A stretch of DNA of 32,784 nucleotides from JBHHZI01 sp046757965 (GTDB taxonomy: Bacteria > Acidobacteriota > Polarisedimenticolia > SMYD01), in NCBI GenBank assembly GCA_046757965.1, contig JBHHZI010000016.1, positions 1 to 32,784 of the forward strand, in the 5' to 3' direction. Positions within the stretch are counted from its first letter, which is position 1; each line of letters begins with the position of its first letter. The translations under genes and the position numbers were made by a program. Below the pieces are notes generated by a model that searched no databases, was not told the DNA's origin, and saw only the letters and a program-made list of their open reading frames with translations. Of the stretch, positions 7,996 through 16,757 are shown piece by piece.

Positions 7996-9861
7996 TCACA
8001 CAGGAACGCGCCGGCGCCTTCTCACCGCCGGCGCGATGCCGAGGCCGAGCATTGTAGCAAGCGCGGCCAGGCTGATGGCACGCCCGACCACCCGGTCGGG
8101 GGTCGCCTCCAGGTTCAGATGCAGGTCGTGCGAGCCGGCCGGGATGCGGACGGTGATGGTGTGTGTGGTCTCGTCGGGCACGATGGGAGCCGGGGAGCCG
8201 TCCAGCCGCGCGCGCCAGCCAGGAAAGTCGAACGTCCTCACGTGCACGGTGCGCCCTGCCGGGATGTCCAGGTGCAACTGCCGGGTGTGAGTCGTCCACC
8301 GGACGATCTCCACCTGTCCGGGGCCGTCGAGGGTCGCCGCCGGCAGGTCGCTCGGCAGTCGAGCCATGTTTCGCCAGCCCGCGACACCCTGCGGGATGTA
8401 CTCGTACATGACGCGGGTGAGGTAGACCGGTTTCTGCGCCACACTCTCCGTGAACACGAAGAAGCGATTCAGGACGGCGTGGCCGGACAGCGCCAGGGTG
8501 GCGAGGGTCACCACCGAGAGGGCGACTCCGGCCGGCCGCGGGCGCCCGAAGACGAACCGGCCGCCGGACCGGCCGGCCGGTTGCCGGGAGCGAGCCACCG
8601 TTGCGGCGGCCTGTCCTCCGGCGGGAGTCCGGACCCACGCCGCCAGGGCGTGGCAGAGCAGAAAACAGGTCGCCAGCCCCTGGAAGGCCCCGAAGCGCCA
8701 GGGAAACTGCACCGTGCCCAGCTCGGGCGTCAGCACCCAGATCGGCGTGGAGAGGGGGATCTGCAGGAAGAAGGTCCAGAGCGCCAGACCGCCGACGAGC
8801 AGCCCTTCCAGCCGCAGGTCGTCATCGCGTGGTGAGGCCCCGGCCTCGATCTCTCGCCGGGGTCCCCGGTTCACGACGAGCATCCAGGCCGCGATGGCAC
8901 CGAGCAAGAGCTGGCAGGTCGCTGCGCGGTTGACCCAGGGCTTGATCGGCGCCGGCTTGAACCCGTGCGCCACCTCGTCGCGGTAGACGAAGTTCCGGCG
9001 CCAGTTCCCGTACGGCGCATCGACCACCCACTCGAGATGCACGTCGGAGCGATGAGCCAGCAGCGGCACGATGTAGACCCCCACCGAGGCGAGCCCGAGG
9101 CTGCCCGCGAGCACCACCGGGATCAGCCGGTGCCATCGCCGGGTGATGGCGAGCCGGCCCATGACGTAGGGCGCCAGGACGAACAGCACCAGGAATCCGC
9201 TCACCAGGTGGGTGGCCACCAGCGCGCCGTAGCTCAGCGCCAGCCCGAACCAGGCCCGTCGGTCCGGCCGGCGCAGGAGGCGATTCGTGAACAGGAACAG
9301 CAGGGGGTACCAGGCGTAGGCGAGATAGGAGGCGAAGGCGAAGCGGTCGTACAGGTCCAGCGTGTGAAACGGGGCCAGGATGTAGAGGCCGGCCCCCGCG
9401 AGGGCGATCCCCCGCGGGACGTACTCCCTGATCGCCACGAAGAACGTCATGGTGGCCAGCAGGGCGCCCAGGGCCAGCACCATGCGCATGGCGCCGACCA
9501 CGTCGGGCGTCACCAGGGCGGCGGCTGCCACGGCGTAATACGGCAGTGGCGGGTAGAAGAAGAAGGTGGGGCCTCCCAGACGACGATTGGACGTGTCGAA
9601 CCAGCGTGGATAGATGACGCCCTCGTGCAGGGCGGCGATGAAGTTGTGGGCGGACTGGGAGGCGAAGACCAGGTCGGATCCGAACGGCAAGCCGGGACCG
9701 ATCACGAGCGAGCGGCCGGCGGGATCGAACGGCGCCACATACGGCAGACTGTTCAGATCGAGTGACTCCGGTGCGTGGCACCAGTTCACCCAGAGGGGCA
9801 GCACGCCGAGGAGCCCGAGGCCAGCCAGGGCAGTCCAGGTGGCGGCACGGGACGAGGTCAC
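7996..9861 (-). CDS. Polytopic membrane protein, PTPS-related (GT-C-like) family
   Basis: 621 residues with many membrane helices. The first exported loop carries FGSDLVFASQSAHNFIAALH, then EGVIYPRWF, and then GGPTFFFYPPLPYYA. The pattern D-x(n)-H, PRW and FYPPL is the hallmark of the '6-pyruvoyl-tetrahydropterin synthase related' membrane domain (Pfam PF10131 by recollection), which resembles GT-C glycosyltransferases and is not a pterin enzyme. The last ~150 residues form an exported beta-rich region (IPAGRTVHVRTFDFPGWRARLDG) similar to the C-terminal domain of YfhO-type proteins. The likely role is transfer of a lipid-linked sugar on the outer face of the membrane; donor and acceptor are unknown. 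The start ATG overlaps the preceding gene's stop (ATGA). Confidence 0.78.
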   Translation of the reverse strand: MTSSRAATWTALAGLGLLGVLPLWVNWCHAPESLDLNSLPYVAPFDPAGRSLVIGPGLPFGSDLVFASQSAHNFIAALHEGVIYPRWFDTSNRRLGGPTFFFYPPLPYYAVAAAALVTPDVVGAMRMVLALGALLATMTFFVAIREYVPRGIALAGAGLYILAPFHTLDLYDRFAFASYLAYAWYPLLFLFTNRLLRRPDRRAWFGLALSYGALVATHLVSGFLVLFVLAPYVMGRLAITRRWHRLIPVVLAGSLGLASVGVYIVPLLAHRSDVHLEWVVDAPYGNWRRNFVYRDEVAHGFKPAPIKPWVNRAATCQLLLGAIAAWMLVVNRGPRREIEAGASPRDDDLRLEGLLVGGLALWTFFLQIPLSTPIWVLTPELGTVQFPWRFGAFQGLATCFLLCHALAAWVRTPAGGQAAATVARSRQPAGRSGGRFVFGRPRPAGVALSVVTLATLALSGHAVLNRFFVFTESVAQKPVYLTRVMYEYIPQGVAGWRNMARLPSDLPAATLDGPGQVEIVRWTTHTRQLHLDIPAGRTVHVRTFDFPGWRARLDGSPAPIVPDETTHTITVRIPAGSHDLHLNLEATPDRVVGRAISLAALATMLGLGIAPAVRRRRRVPV

Positions 9862-11270
9862 TTCCGGCGCTCCTGCGCGGTCCAGCGCTGGAGGAACTCC
9901 CGTTCCGTCTGGCCGAACACCCGGGGCGTGTACACCGCACCGGCCGTCGTCGCGTCGCGGAGGCGGCGCAGGTTGCCGTCGACGCGGCGCAGCAGGTCCC
10001 TCCCGCCGGCGCCGGCGGCCAGAGCCGGCGACAGGTCATCGGTCTCTCCGGGGTCCGCCAGGCGGTCGTAGATCTCGAGCCGCGACGTGGCGAGACGCAG
10101 GATCGCTGTGAACCGGTCGTCGCGGGCGGCGAGCTTCGGGCCGACATCGGCCCCGGGTGTGAGGGCCCGGTACGGCTTGAATCGAGCCTCGGTGAACGCC
10201 TCGGGCGGTTCGGCCGGCACGGCGCCGGTCAGCCGCGGCCGCAGCGAGCGGCCCGGCGCGTCAGAAGCCGGCGCGACGCCCAGCAGGTCGAGGACCGTGG
10301 GCATGATATCGACGGTGCGGGCCACACCGTCGATGCCTTCGGGTCGGGAGGCAACACCCGGGCCGTTCAGGATGAACGGGACATGTGTCGACGGCTGATA
10401 GATCTCGTTCCCGTGGTCGAAGAAATAACCGTGCTCGGTCAGGCTTTCCCCATGATCCGCCGTGATGACGACCAGTGTGCGGGGGCGGTCGCCGGTATCA
10501 TCGAGCTTCGCAAGCAAGCGCCTGACCTGATCATCGACGCGCCGGATCTCGCCATCGTAGCGGCGGAGGTAGGCCGCCGCGTCGGTCTCGGAGTCTCTTC
10601 TCTGGTAGGCGGGGATGTCCGCCAGTGGGATGTCCGGACCGGCAGGGGCCGGCCCGAAGAGGGTGTCATACGGTGGGCCGGGGTCGTAGTCGCCGTGCGG
10701 ATCGTAGAAGTGGACCCAGGCGAAGAACGGAGTGGACCTCCTCTGACCCAGCCACTTCAGCGCGGCCGCGGCGGTCTTGGCCGCGACCCGCTGCACTCCG
10801 GGGACACGGCCACGAGCGTCCGGCAGCGCGTCGTCGTAGACGGTGAATCCACGCGCCAGCCCTGACAGGCGGCGCGTCAGGGGAAAGCCGGACACGAACG
10901 CCGCAGTCGCGTAGCCTTCCTGCCGGAGGCGGGTCGCGAGAGTCTCCACATCGGGCCCCAGAGGTTGCCCGTTGCCGTGCATGCCGAGCTGGCCGGGCCA
11001 GCGCCCGGTGAGAAGCGTCGCACAGGCCGGTGCGGTCTCGGGAAGAGGTGCGACCATGCCGGTGAATCGCGCTCCGCTCGCGGCCAGAGCGTCGAGGGTG
11101 GGGGTGGTCGGCCAGCCATAGCCGTAGCTGGAGACATGGTCCGCCCGCAGCGTATCGATGGTGATGAACAGAATGGACGGACGCGAGTTCCCGGCACAGC
11201 CTGGAACGAGACACGCCAGAAAAACGAGGACAGCGCCCCGCAGGTGACGGACGGCGGCGTGACGTGTCAT
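9858..11270 (-). CDS. Sulfatase/alkaline-phosphatase-superfamily lipoprotein with Thr nucleophile
   Basis: 470 residues with a lipoprotein signal (GAVLVFLACLVPGC, Cys25), so probably lipid-anchored outside the inner membrane. The fold markers are FITIDTLRADH (Asp39), WVHFYDPHGDY, ITADHGESLTEHGYFFDHGN and the late THVPFIL. The nucleophile position reads T79-A-P-A-C where formylglycine sulfatases read C-x-P-S-R. Both the modified Cys and the Arg are missing, so classical sulfatase activity is unlikely. It parallels the protein encoded at 6448-7974 but differs in anchor (lipid versus membrane helix). It overlaps both neighbours by four bases. It probably cleaves or transfers a phospho-group on a surface glycan or lipid; the substrate is not known. 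Confidence 0.85.
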   Translation of the reverse strand: MTRHAAVRHLRGAVLVFLACLVPGCAGNSRPSILFITIDTLRADHVSSYGYGWPTTPTLDALAASGARFTGMVAPLPETAPACATLLTGRWPGQLGMHGNGQPLGPDVETLATRLRQEGYATAAFVSGFPLTRRLSGLARGFTVYDDALPDARGRVPGVQRVAAKTAAAALKWLGQRRSTPFFAWVHFYDPHGDYDPGPPYDTLFGPAPAGPDIPLADIPAYQRRDSETDAAAYLRRYDGEIRRVDDQVRRLLAKLDDTGDRPRTLVVITADHGESLTEHGYFFDHGNEIYQPSTHVPFILNGPGVASRPEGIDGVARTVDIMPTVLDLLGVAPASDAPGRSLRPRLTGAVPAEPPEAFTEARFKPYRALTPGADVGPKLAARDDRFTAILRLATSRLEIYDRLADPGETDDLSPALAAGAGGRDLLRRVDGNLRRLRDATTAGAVYTPRVFGQTEREFLQRWTAQERRK

Positions 11271-14005
11271 GGCTCTTTCCTCGATGGGAGGGCTTCAGCC
11301 TCGCGTCTCAGGTCGGCCATCGCCGGGCGCAGATGCAGCGCGCGGGCATAGTACTCCCTGGCCTCGCCATCGTGGCCGAGCCGGTGGGCGAGCCGGGCCC
11401 CGGCGACGAGTGCCACCATGTTGCGCCGGTCGCGGGCCAGGATGGCGCGGAGCATGTCCATGGCCTCCCGGGCCCGGCCGGTCGCGGTCAGGAAGTCAAC
11501 CCGGATGATCTGCGGCGGGATGGCGCCGGGAGCCGCCTCGACGGCCCGGGCCGACTCTCGTCCCCACGCCGCCAGATCGGTGGTGGGGAGACGGGCAACG
11601 ATCCCTGGCGTGTACCGCGTCGGGTCAACCCGACGATACCCATCCGCCTCGATGATCGCCGCGTGCTCCGGGGTGTCCTTCAGGTACAGCAATGACGCCG
11701 AGTCGAAATACACCAGGACCCACTCCGGATGGTCCTGGAGATAGGTGATGAGACCCTTGTCGCGCGCCGGTGACGGGTAGAAGGCATAGTCGACCAGCAC
11801 GTAGTCGAGATCGTAGCGTGAGAACACACTCCGGGTCACCTCGGGGCTGTCGAGCGCCTTGAGGTATGTTGAATAAATCTCCGGCCCATACACGTCATTT
11901 CGACTGTCCATGAACACACGGGTGTCCGGGTAGAGTTCATGAATCAGGTAGGCGCCGTAGGCGTACTTGTTGAACACGTGGCCGGTGATCCCGCGGCGGC
12001 GGATGTAGGTCACGGCCCCGACGGGGATCTGCGGGCCGACCCCAAGGCCCGGGCGCTTGGTGACCCGTGCGGTGTAGGGCCAGCCCGCCGTGAGAGTGAG
12101 GCCGAGAAGAAGCGCCAGACCGACCGCAAGCCCGGCCGCAACGGAGGGGAGTGGCATTTCCGTTTTTCTCTGCCTCGTGGCCGCCGTGTCGTCGACCGGC
12201 CCGTCATCAGAGGGCATCACTCCGGTATCGGGCGACGCATCGTCCCCGGGAGAGGGGAGAGAGTCGGGTGAGGTGTGCATCGCCTGCCAGGTGCGGGAGA
12301 GTCCGGCGGCGCCGAACGGCATGGTGAGAAGGGCGAAGTTGACGATGTTGCGATTCTGCTTGACCGCCATGTAGAGGAAGAAGACGGTCACCAGGAATTC
12401 CCAGGGGTGCCATCGACGCCGCCGGAGGGCGGACAGGAGGGCGGATCCCAGGACGATCCCGATGCAGGCGACGGCGGCGGGGCCGAGCATCCAGAGGTCC
12501 TTGAACAGGCCGCCTGGCATGCTGAGGTGCGACCCGCCGGAGAGACGGGAAAGAAGCGACCGTGCGGACGGTCCGACGACCCGCTCGACATCGGAGAAGA
12601 GGAACATCAGAGACACGGCAAGAATCGGCAGGGCCGCCCGGGCTGGCCGTCGCCAGCTCAGCGCCGCGACGATGGCCAGGCTGACCCACAGGAGGGTGAA
12701 CAGATCGTCGCCCCATGGGACCACGGCACGCAGCGGCGCGGCGAACGCGTCGATCGTCGCGAACGCGCCGGTTCGGCCCGTCCAGGAGAACAGCAGCTCG
12801 GCCGGTGACCACAGCCACGTCGACGCAGCCAGCCCACCGGGATGGAGCGGGCCTGGAAGTGTCGAGCGAACGATGAGCATCCAGCCGAGGCCCACCACGC
12901 TCCCGACACGCCACAGACCGTGGCGGTGCAGGACGGCGCGCGCATCGATACAACCCACGGCCAGCAGACCGAGCCAGAGAGTGAAGGCGAGGAACATCGA
13001 GGACTGGGTCATGGTGGCCGACGTGAAGGTGGGCTGCCACTCGAAGATCGTGTCGGTGAAGATGGTGCCGGCGAGCTTGAACGGGAAGGTGTAGATCTCG
13101 TGGCCGTTGGGGTTGAGCAGGCCCACCAGGAGCATCGCTCCACCGGCGAGGCTCCCCGACACGAGTGCCGGTGTTGCCAGCAGCGTGAGCCGACGCCGGC
13201 CTGACGCCATCGGGACAGGCGGACGGGCGGCGGAGGATATCCTTCCAGACCCGTCACGGGAGTCCGGCCGCCGGTCGCCGCCGACCGACCACCGACCGAG
13301 CCATTCACCGATCAAGAACAGTCCTGTCAGGGCGACACCCGTGAGGAAATAACCGTGGAGCTGGACCCAGAGCCACTGGACCGGTACGAGGAGCCACAGG
13401 CGGCTTGCCCGGATGAGGGCCAGCGGGTGACGTGAAGACGACAACGGGCTGGCCGTGCCCGAGGCCAGGCGTTCGTGTTCGATCGAGAACACCCAGAGGT
13501 AGAGGGCGGTCAGTGCGTAGGAGAACATCTCCGGCCGCTCGAGAAACCTCGAGTTGACCACGGCCAGGGTGATGGTCGTGCAGCCGACGATGCTGATCCA
13601 CCCGGCCCCACGTCGTCTGGCCAGGCCGGCGACCCCGGCAAGAGCCAGTCCGCCCAGCAATGTCTTGAACAGGATCAGGCCCGTAACGCCGGCTGCCCGG
13701 TGGATCAGGGCGAAGATCACGCCGGCCAGCCACTCGTGAGCGTAGAAGCGTCGCCCGGCGGCTGAGAACGAGTACGGGTCGGTCAAGGGGACCTTCCCGT
13801 GCGTCAGGATCCAGTCGCCGTTGGCCATGTGGAGCCAGATGTCGTTGTTCGTCAGCGGTGTGATGCTGACCGCGAGAAACAACCCGGCCAGGCAACAGCC
13901 GGCCGCTCCCAGGGCGACGGCCTGCCGCCGGCGCGTCGCCCGGAAGCGATGCGCTCCGGACGCGGTGTCCGGGGCCGGCGAGGGGCATTGAACGGTGGGC
14001 GGCAT
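11267..14005 (-). CDS. Large polytopic membrane protein with NNDIWLH loop and TPR-like C-terminus (paralogue B)
   Basis: 912 residues from the ATG at 14005. An upstream in-frame extension is ignored because it would run deep into the preceding gene. After the first helix comes TNNDIWLHMANGDWILTHGK, then YAHEWLAGV, which has the look of an acidic GT-C catalytic loop. Many helices follow, with WLWVQLHGYFLTG, LLNPNGHEIYTFPF and NRNIVNFALL. An exported region then shows GITGHVFNKYAYGAYLI and VFMDSRNDVYG, and the last ~100 residues look like TPR helices. Compared with the gene at 14032-16029 it carries roughly 170-200 extra residues in the membrane part. Probable envelope polysaccharide or glycolipid assembly enzyme; no family is recognised with certainty. 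It overlaps the next gene by ATGA. Confidence 0.7.
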   Translation of the reverse strand: MPPTVQCPSPAPDTASGAHRFRATRRRQAVALGAAGCCLAGLFLAVSITPLTNNDIWLHMANGDWILTHGKVPLTDPYSFSAAGRRFYAHEWLAGVIFALIHRAAGVTGLILFKTLLGGLALAGVAGLARRRGAGWISIVGCTTITLAVVNSRFLERPEMFSYALTALYLWVFSIEHERLASGTASPLSSSRHPLALIRASRLWLLVPVQWLWVQLHGYFLTGVALTGLFLIGEWLGRWSVGGDRRPDSRDGSGRISSAARPPVPMASGRRRLTLLATPALVSGSLAGGAMLLVGLLNPNGHEIYTFPFKLAGTIFTDTIFEWQPTFTSATMTQSSMFLAFTLWLGLLAVGCIDARAVLHRHGLWRVGSVVGLGWMLIVRSTLPGPLHPGGLAASTWLWSPAELLFSWTGRTGAFATIDAFAAPLRAVVPWGDDLFTLLWVSLAIVAALSWRRPARAALPILAVSLMFLFSDVERVVGPSARSLLSRLSGGSHLSMPGGLFKDLWMLGPAAVACIGIVLGSALLSALRRRRWHPWEFLVTVFFLYMAVKQNRNIVNFALLTMPFGAAGLSRTWQAMHTSPDSLPSPGDDASPDTGVMPSDDGPVDDTAATRQRKTEMPLPSVAAGLAVGLALLLGLTLTAGWPYTARVTKRPGLGVGPQIPVGAVTYIRRRGITGHVFNKYAYGAYLIHELYPDTRVFMDSRNDVYGPEIYSTYLKALDSPEVTRSVFSRYDLDYVLVDYAFYPSPARDKGLITYLQDHPEWVLVYFDSASLLYLKDTPEHAAIIEADGYRRVDPTRYTPGIVARLPTTDLAAWGRESARAVEAAPGAIPPQIIRVDFLTATGRAREAMDMLRAILARDRRNMVALVAGARLAHRLGHDGEAREYYARALHLRPAMADLRREAEALPSRKEP

Positions 14006-14031
14006 CTCTGACAAACCTGGTCGGTCCGGTC

Positions 14032-16029
14032 TCAGCAGTCCAGTCCGGCAAGCAGACGTCGCGCCGGCTCGTAGCGGGGGTCGGCATCGAGAGCGTCCTG
14101 CAGGGCCCGCCGCGCCGCCGGGCAGTCGCCGGCCTGTTTCTCGAGGAAGCCGAGGAGGCCAAGTCGCGCCGCCTCGAACGATGGCCCGACCCCCCAGGTG
14201 GCAATCGCCGTCGAGTCGAGCCGCGCGATCTGTTCGAGCACGTCGATGGCTCCGGCCCGGTGCCCCGCCTGGGCCTCGGCCTGGGCGAGGATCCAGCGGG
14301 GCAGGACCGCGCCGGGGTGTCTGGTGATCGCCCGTCGTGCCTCGTCGATCGCCACCGGGAGTTGCACCGGTGGAAAGGTCGCGGGGAGCAGGACCGGGTG
14401 AATGACCCGGTAGGCGTCCCGGGCGATGAGGTCCGCATGCTCCGGGGACCTGGCGACGTAGACCGCGCTCACATCGTCGAAGTCGACCAGCGCGAATCTC
14501 CCCGACTGGAGCAGGGCCCGGTGCGGCAGGTCGGGATTGTGCCCGATATCTCCAGACGGATCGACTCCCGCGCCGGCGGGATCCTCGCGGTGAAACGGGC
14601 CCTGGTGCCCCACGATGGCCAGGTCCGGCGGCCACTTCCCCAGATAACTCGCGGCACCGGCATCCGTCCAGAGAGCCTGGCGATACTGTCGATAAAGATC
14701 CTCGCCATAGACCGAGTTGCGGGAGTCCATGCCGACACGCACGCCTGGCCAGAGACGCCACACGACGTAGGCCCCCTCGCCGTAGGTCGTGAACGCATCG
14801 CCGGACAATCCGGCCGCCTCGACATAGTCGACCGTCGCCTCGGGAACCCGCGGTCCGAGGCCGAAGCCGCGCGCACGGCGCGCATGGAGACCGTACGGGT
14901 AACCCGCGGTCCAGGTCACCGTGGCCACGGTGAGAACTCCCGCCATGACCAGCATTCTCGCCGCGGTGCGGAACCACGTGGGTCGGGGCAGGGCAGACTG
15001 CATGCGCCTGGCCAGCGTTGTCAGCCCGCCCGCGGCGGGAGCGGCGGCCAGGAGGGCGAAGAGAGGGACGTTGCGGTTCATCCGGCAGGCGAGGGCGAAC
15101 GCCAGGGCGAGGATCAGGATCTCACACGGGTCATCAGATGGCCCGGTCCATCCGGCCCCTCTCTTCCGGGACGTTTCGGCCAGCCAGCCGACCAGGAACA
15201 GGGCCGCCAGCAGCAGAAACGCCGCGAACATGCTGGTGTGCCGATAGCCGGCACGAAAGGGCGATTGCCACTCGTACACGGCGCTCATGAACGTCCGGGA
15301 GGACGTCAGCTCAAACGGCAGCCGCAGCAGGGCGACCCCGTACGGGTTGATCAGGGTCGCGGCGGCGCAGGTGACGCCGATGAGGGCGGTCCGGCCGGGG
15401 TGGGCGTCTGCCCGGGAACCGGCGCGCCGCCGCCAGGCCTCGCCCACGGCCCAGACCAGGATGAGAACCGGCCCGAGCACGAAAGAGCCGTGCAGATTGG
15501 TCCAGACGATCTGGAGTGGGAGGAGCCACAGGAGTTTGGCCGGCTTCTGCCGGGACCGGCGCAGGAGGGCCACGGTGGCCAGGACCGCGAACCACGAGAA
15601 CACGTGAGGGCGGGCCCAGAGGTGCGCGCCGGCGATGAAGACCGCGATGCCGGTGACAGCGGCGGCCACTCCGGGCGCCCCGCTCCGTCGCCGGATCGCC
15701 ACGAATGTCCAGGCGGCGAGCAGTCCGCCCACTGCCACCTTGAACAGCACCAGACCGAGGACGCCCCCTGCGCGGTAGAGAGCGATGAACAGCAGCTCGC
15801 TCCCCCACTCGTGGGCGACATAGGGCCGACCCGCCGCGACGTAGGAGAAGACCTCCGTGACCGGGACGTGGCCGGCCGCAAGCATCCATCGTCCAGTGGC
15901 CAGGTGGAGCCAGATGTCGTTGTTCGTGATGGGCGAGGCGCCCAGAACCATGCCGTAGAGGACCAGCAGGATGAGAAGACCCGCGTCGACAAGGATTGCC
16001 GACGGGGGACGAGGAGAGGATAACTCCAT
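14032..16029 (-). CDS. Polytopic membrane protein with NNDIWLH loop and TPR-like C-terminus (paralogue A)
   Basis: 665 residues and first gene of the five-gene minus-strand operon. One N-terminal helix (about 11-31) is followed by TNNDIWLHLATGRWMLAAGH and YVAHEWGSELL, then a run of membrane helices with WTNLHGSFVLG, LINPYGVALLRLPFEL, VYEWQSPF and CRMNRNVPLFALL. From about residue 380 it is soluble, with AFTTYGEGAYVVWRLWPGVR and VGMDSRNSVYG. The last ~100 residues are TPR-like. The order of motifs matches the downstream gene, so the pair arose by duplication. The start ATG at 16029 sits just after a strong promoter, so the mRNA may be leaderless. A GT-C-like transferase is the best guess; the function is unproven. 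Confidence 0.7.
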   Translation of the reverse strand: MELSSPRPPSAILVDAGLLILLVLYGMVLGASPITNNDIWLHLATGRWMLAAGHVPVTEVFSYVAAGRPYVAHEWGSELLFIALYRAGGVLGLVLFKVAVGGLLAAWTFVAIRRRSGAPGVAAAVTGIAVFIAGAHLWARPHVFSWFAVLATVALLRRSRQKPAKLLWLLPLQIVWTNLHGSFVLGPVLILVWAVGEAWRRRAGSRADAHPGRTALIGVTCAAATLINPYGVALLRLPFELTSSRTFMSAVYEWQSPFRAGYRHTSMFAAFLLLAALFLVGWLAETSRKRGAGWTGPSDDPCEILILALAFALACRMNRNVPLFALLAAAPAAGGLTTLARRMQSALPRPTWFRTAARMLVMAGVLTVATVTWTAGYPYGLHARRARGFGLGPRVPEATVDYVEAAGLSGDAFTTYGEGAYVVWRLWPGVRVGMDSRNSVYGEDLYRQYRQALWTDAGAASYLGKWPPDLAIVGHQGPFHREDPAGAGVDPSGDIGHNPDLPHRALLQSGRFALVDFDDVSAVYVARSPEHADLIARDAYRVIHPVLLPATFPPVQLPVAIDEARRAITRHPGAVLPRWILAQAEAQAGHRAGAIDVLEQIARLDSTAIATWGVGPSFEAARLGLLGFLEKQAGDCPAARRALQDALDADPRYEPARRLLAGLDC

Positions 16030-16038
16030 GGCCGCGGG

Positions 16039-16068
16039 ATTCTACTGTCGGGCGGGAGAACCGGTCAA
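16039..16068 (-). promoter_or_regulatory. Promoter of the five-gene envelope operon
   Basis: On the minus strand, TTGACC (16068-16063) and TAGAAT (16044-16039) are 18 bases apart. Only nine bases separate the -10 box from the ATG at 16029, so transcription should start within about four bases of the start codon and leave no room for a ribosome binding site. Confidence 0.7.
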
Positions 16069-16082
16069 CTCACGCCGTTTAC

Positions 16083-16111
16083 TTGACTTCCGCGTCCCCG
16101 GAGGCGAGATT
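16083..16111 (+). promoter_or_regulatory. Possible promoter of the J-domain-like gene
   Basis: TTGACT at 16083-16088 and GAGATT at 16106-16111 with a 17-base spacer. The -35 box is good and the -10 box is weak. It faces the opposite way to the envelope operon promoter. Confidence 0.4.
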
Positions 16112-16139
16112 GAGAGACGTCCAGAGCGGGGAGAGCACC

Positions 16140-16652
16140 ATGAGTCGCCAGGACCCACGCGGCTACTACGACATCCTGAACGTGCGGCCCGACGCCAGTC
16201 CCGAGCAGATCGAGCTGGCGTACGCGCTCCTGAAGAAGAGCTACCAGGAGCGCCGCCGGGCCGTGGACATCGCGCGAGTGCAGGCGGCCTACGAGACCCT
16301 TCGCGATGTCGACCGCCGCCGCACCTACGACGGGGTCAGGTCGAGAAGTTCCGCTCGTCAGCGGACTCGCCTGAGCAAGACCCGGGTCCTGATCGTCCTT
16401 TTCGGGATCTTCGTGGTCGTGACCCTGATCATTCACGGTCCGTCATGGAAGGCGGACCTGACCCGCTTCTCGCCTGGAGAGGCCCTGGCGCTGGCGGAGA
16501 CCGGGGAGCCGTTCGGCACGGTCCTGCGGTTCGAAGCCCGGCACATGTTCGGCAACCGCGCGGTCGCGAGCGCCTACCTCATCTCACCCGCGGACGGCCG
16601 TGAGAAGGTGTGGTACCCGGCACGCGACCTGACGCGGATCTGCGTCCGCTGA
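16140..16652 (+). CDS. J-domain-like single-pass membrane protein lacking the HPD motif
   Basis: 170 residues from an ATG preceded by GGGGAGAG, a good ribosome binding site. Residues 9-64 read as a J-domain: YYDILNVRPDASPEQIELAY at the start, and YETLRDVDRRRTYD at the end. The loop that normally carries HPD is replaced by SYQERRR (35-40 region), and the domain is a little short, so it probably cannot stimulate the ATPase of DnaK. A membrane helix follows (about 82-100), then a ~70-residue exported tail ending in Cys-Val-Arg. Function unknown: perhaps an adaptor that binds a partner through the J-fold. It is divergent from the envelope operon and 105 bases before the next gene. Confidence 0.75.
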   Translation: MSRQDPRGYYDILNVRPDASPEQIELAYALLKKSYQERRRAVDIARVQAAYETLRDVDRRRTYDGVRSRSSARQRTRLSKTRVLIVLFGIFVVVTLIIHGPSWKADLTRFSPGEALALAETGEPFGTVLRFEARHMFGNRAVASAYLISPADGREKVWYPARDLTRICVR

Positions 16653-16721
16653 GCGAGCGAGGCGGACCGCCGGCGGCGGGAACCGGGACGGCGGTTTCCT
16701 GGACAGACGACCGGACGGGGG

Positions 16722-16751
16722 CAGACAGCGGGTCCGCGGTGAGGGTATGAT
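16722..16751 (+). promoter_or_regulatory. Promoter of the CcmH-like gene
   Basis: CAGACA at 16722-16727 and TATGAT at 16746-16751, 18 bases apart. The ATG at 16758 is seven bases past the -10 box, where transcription would be expected to start. The -35 match is moderate. Confidence 0.5.
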
Positions 16752-16757
16752 CTCCCC

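Noticed and set aside
7303..8835. 510-codon open frame on the plus strand across the sulfatase-like and PTPS-related genes
   Set aside because: It spans the junction of two good minus-strand genes and has shadow composition.
14006..14977. Upstream extension of the 912-residue membrane protein frame, which stays open to about 14977
   Set aside because: It runs antiparallel to nothing but lies wholly inside the preceding gene in another frame, has Arg/Gly/Pro-rich shadow composition, and family motifs start only after the ATG at 14005.
14260..16023. 587-codon open frame on the plus strand opposite paralogue A
   Set aside because: A shadow frame rich in Gly, Arg, Glu and Gln with no hydrophobic or domain pattern; the minus-strand gene has clear membrane helices and a promoter.
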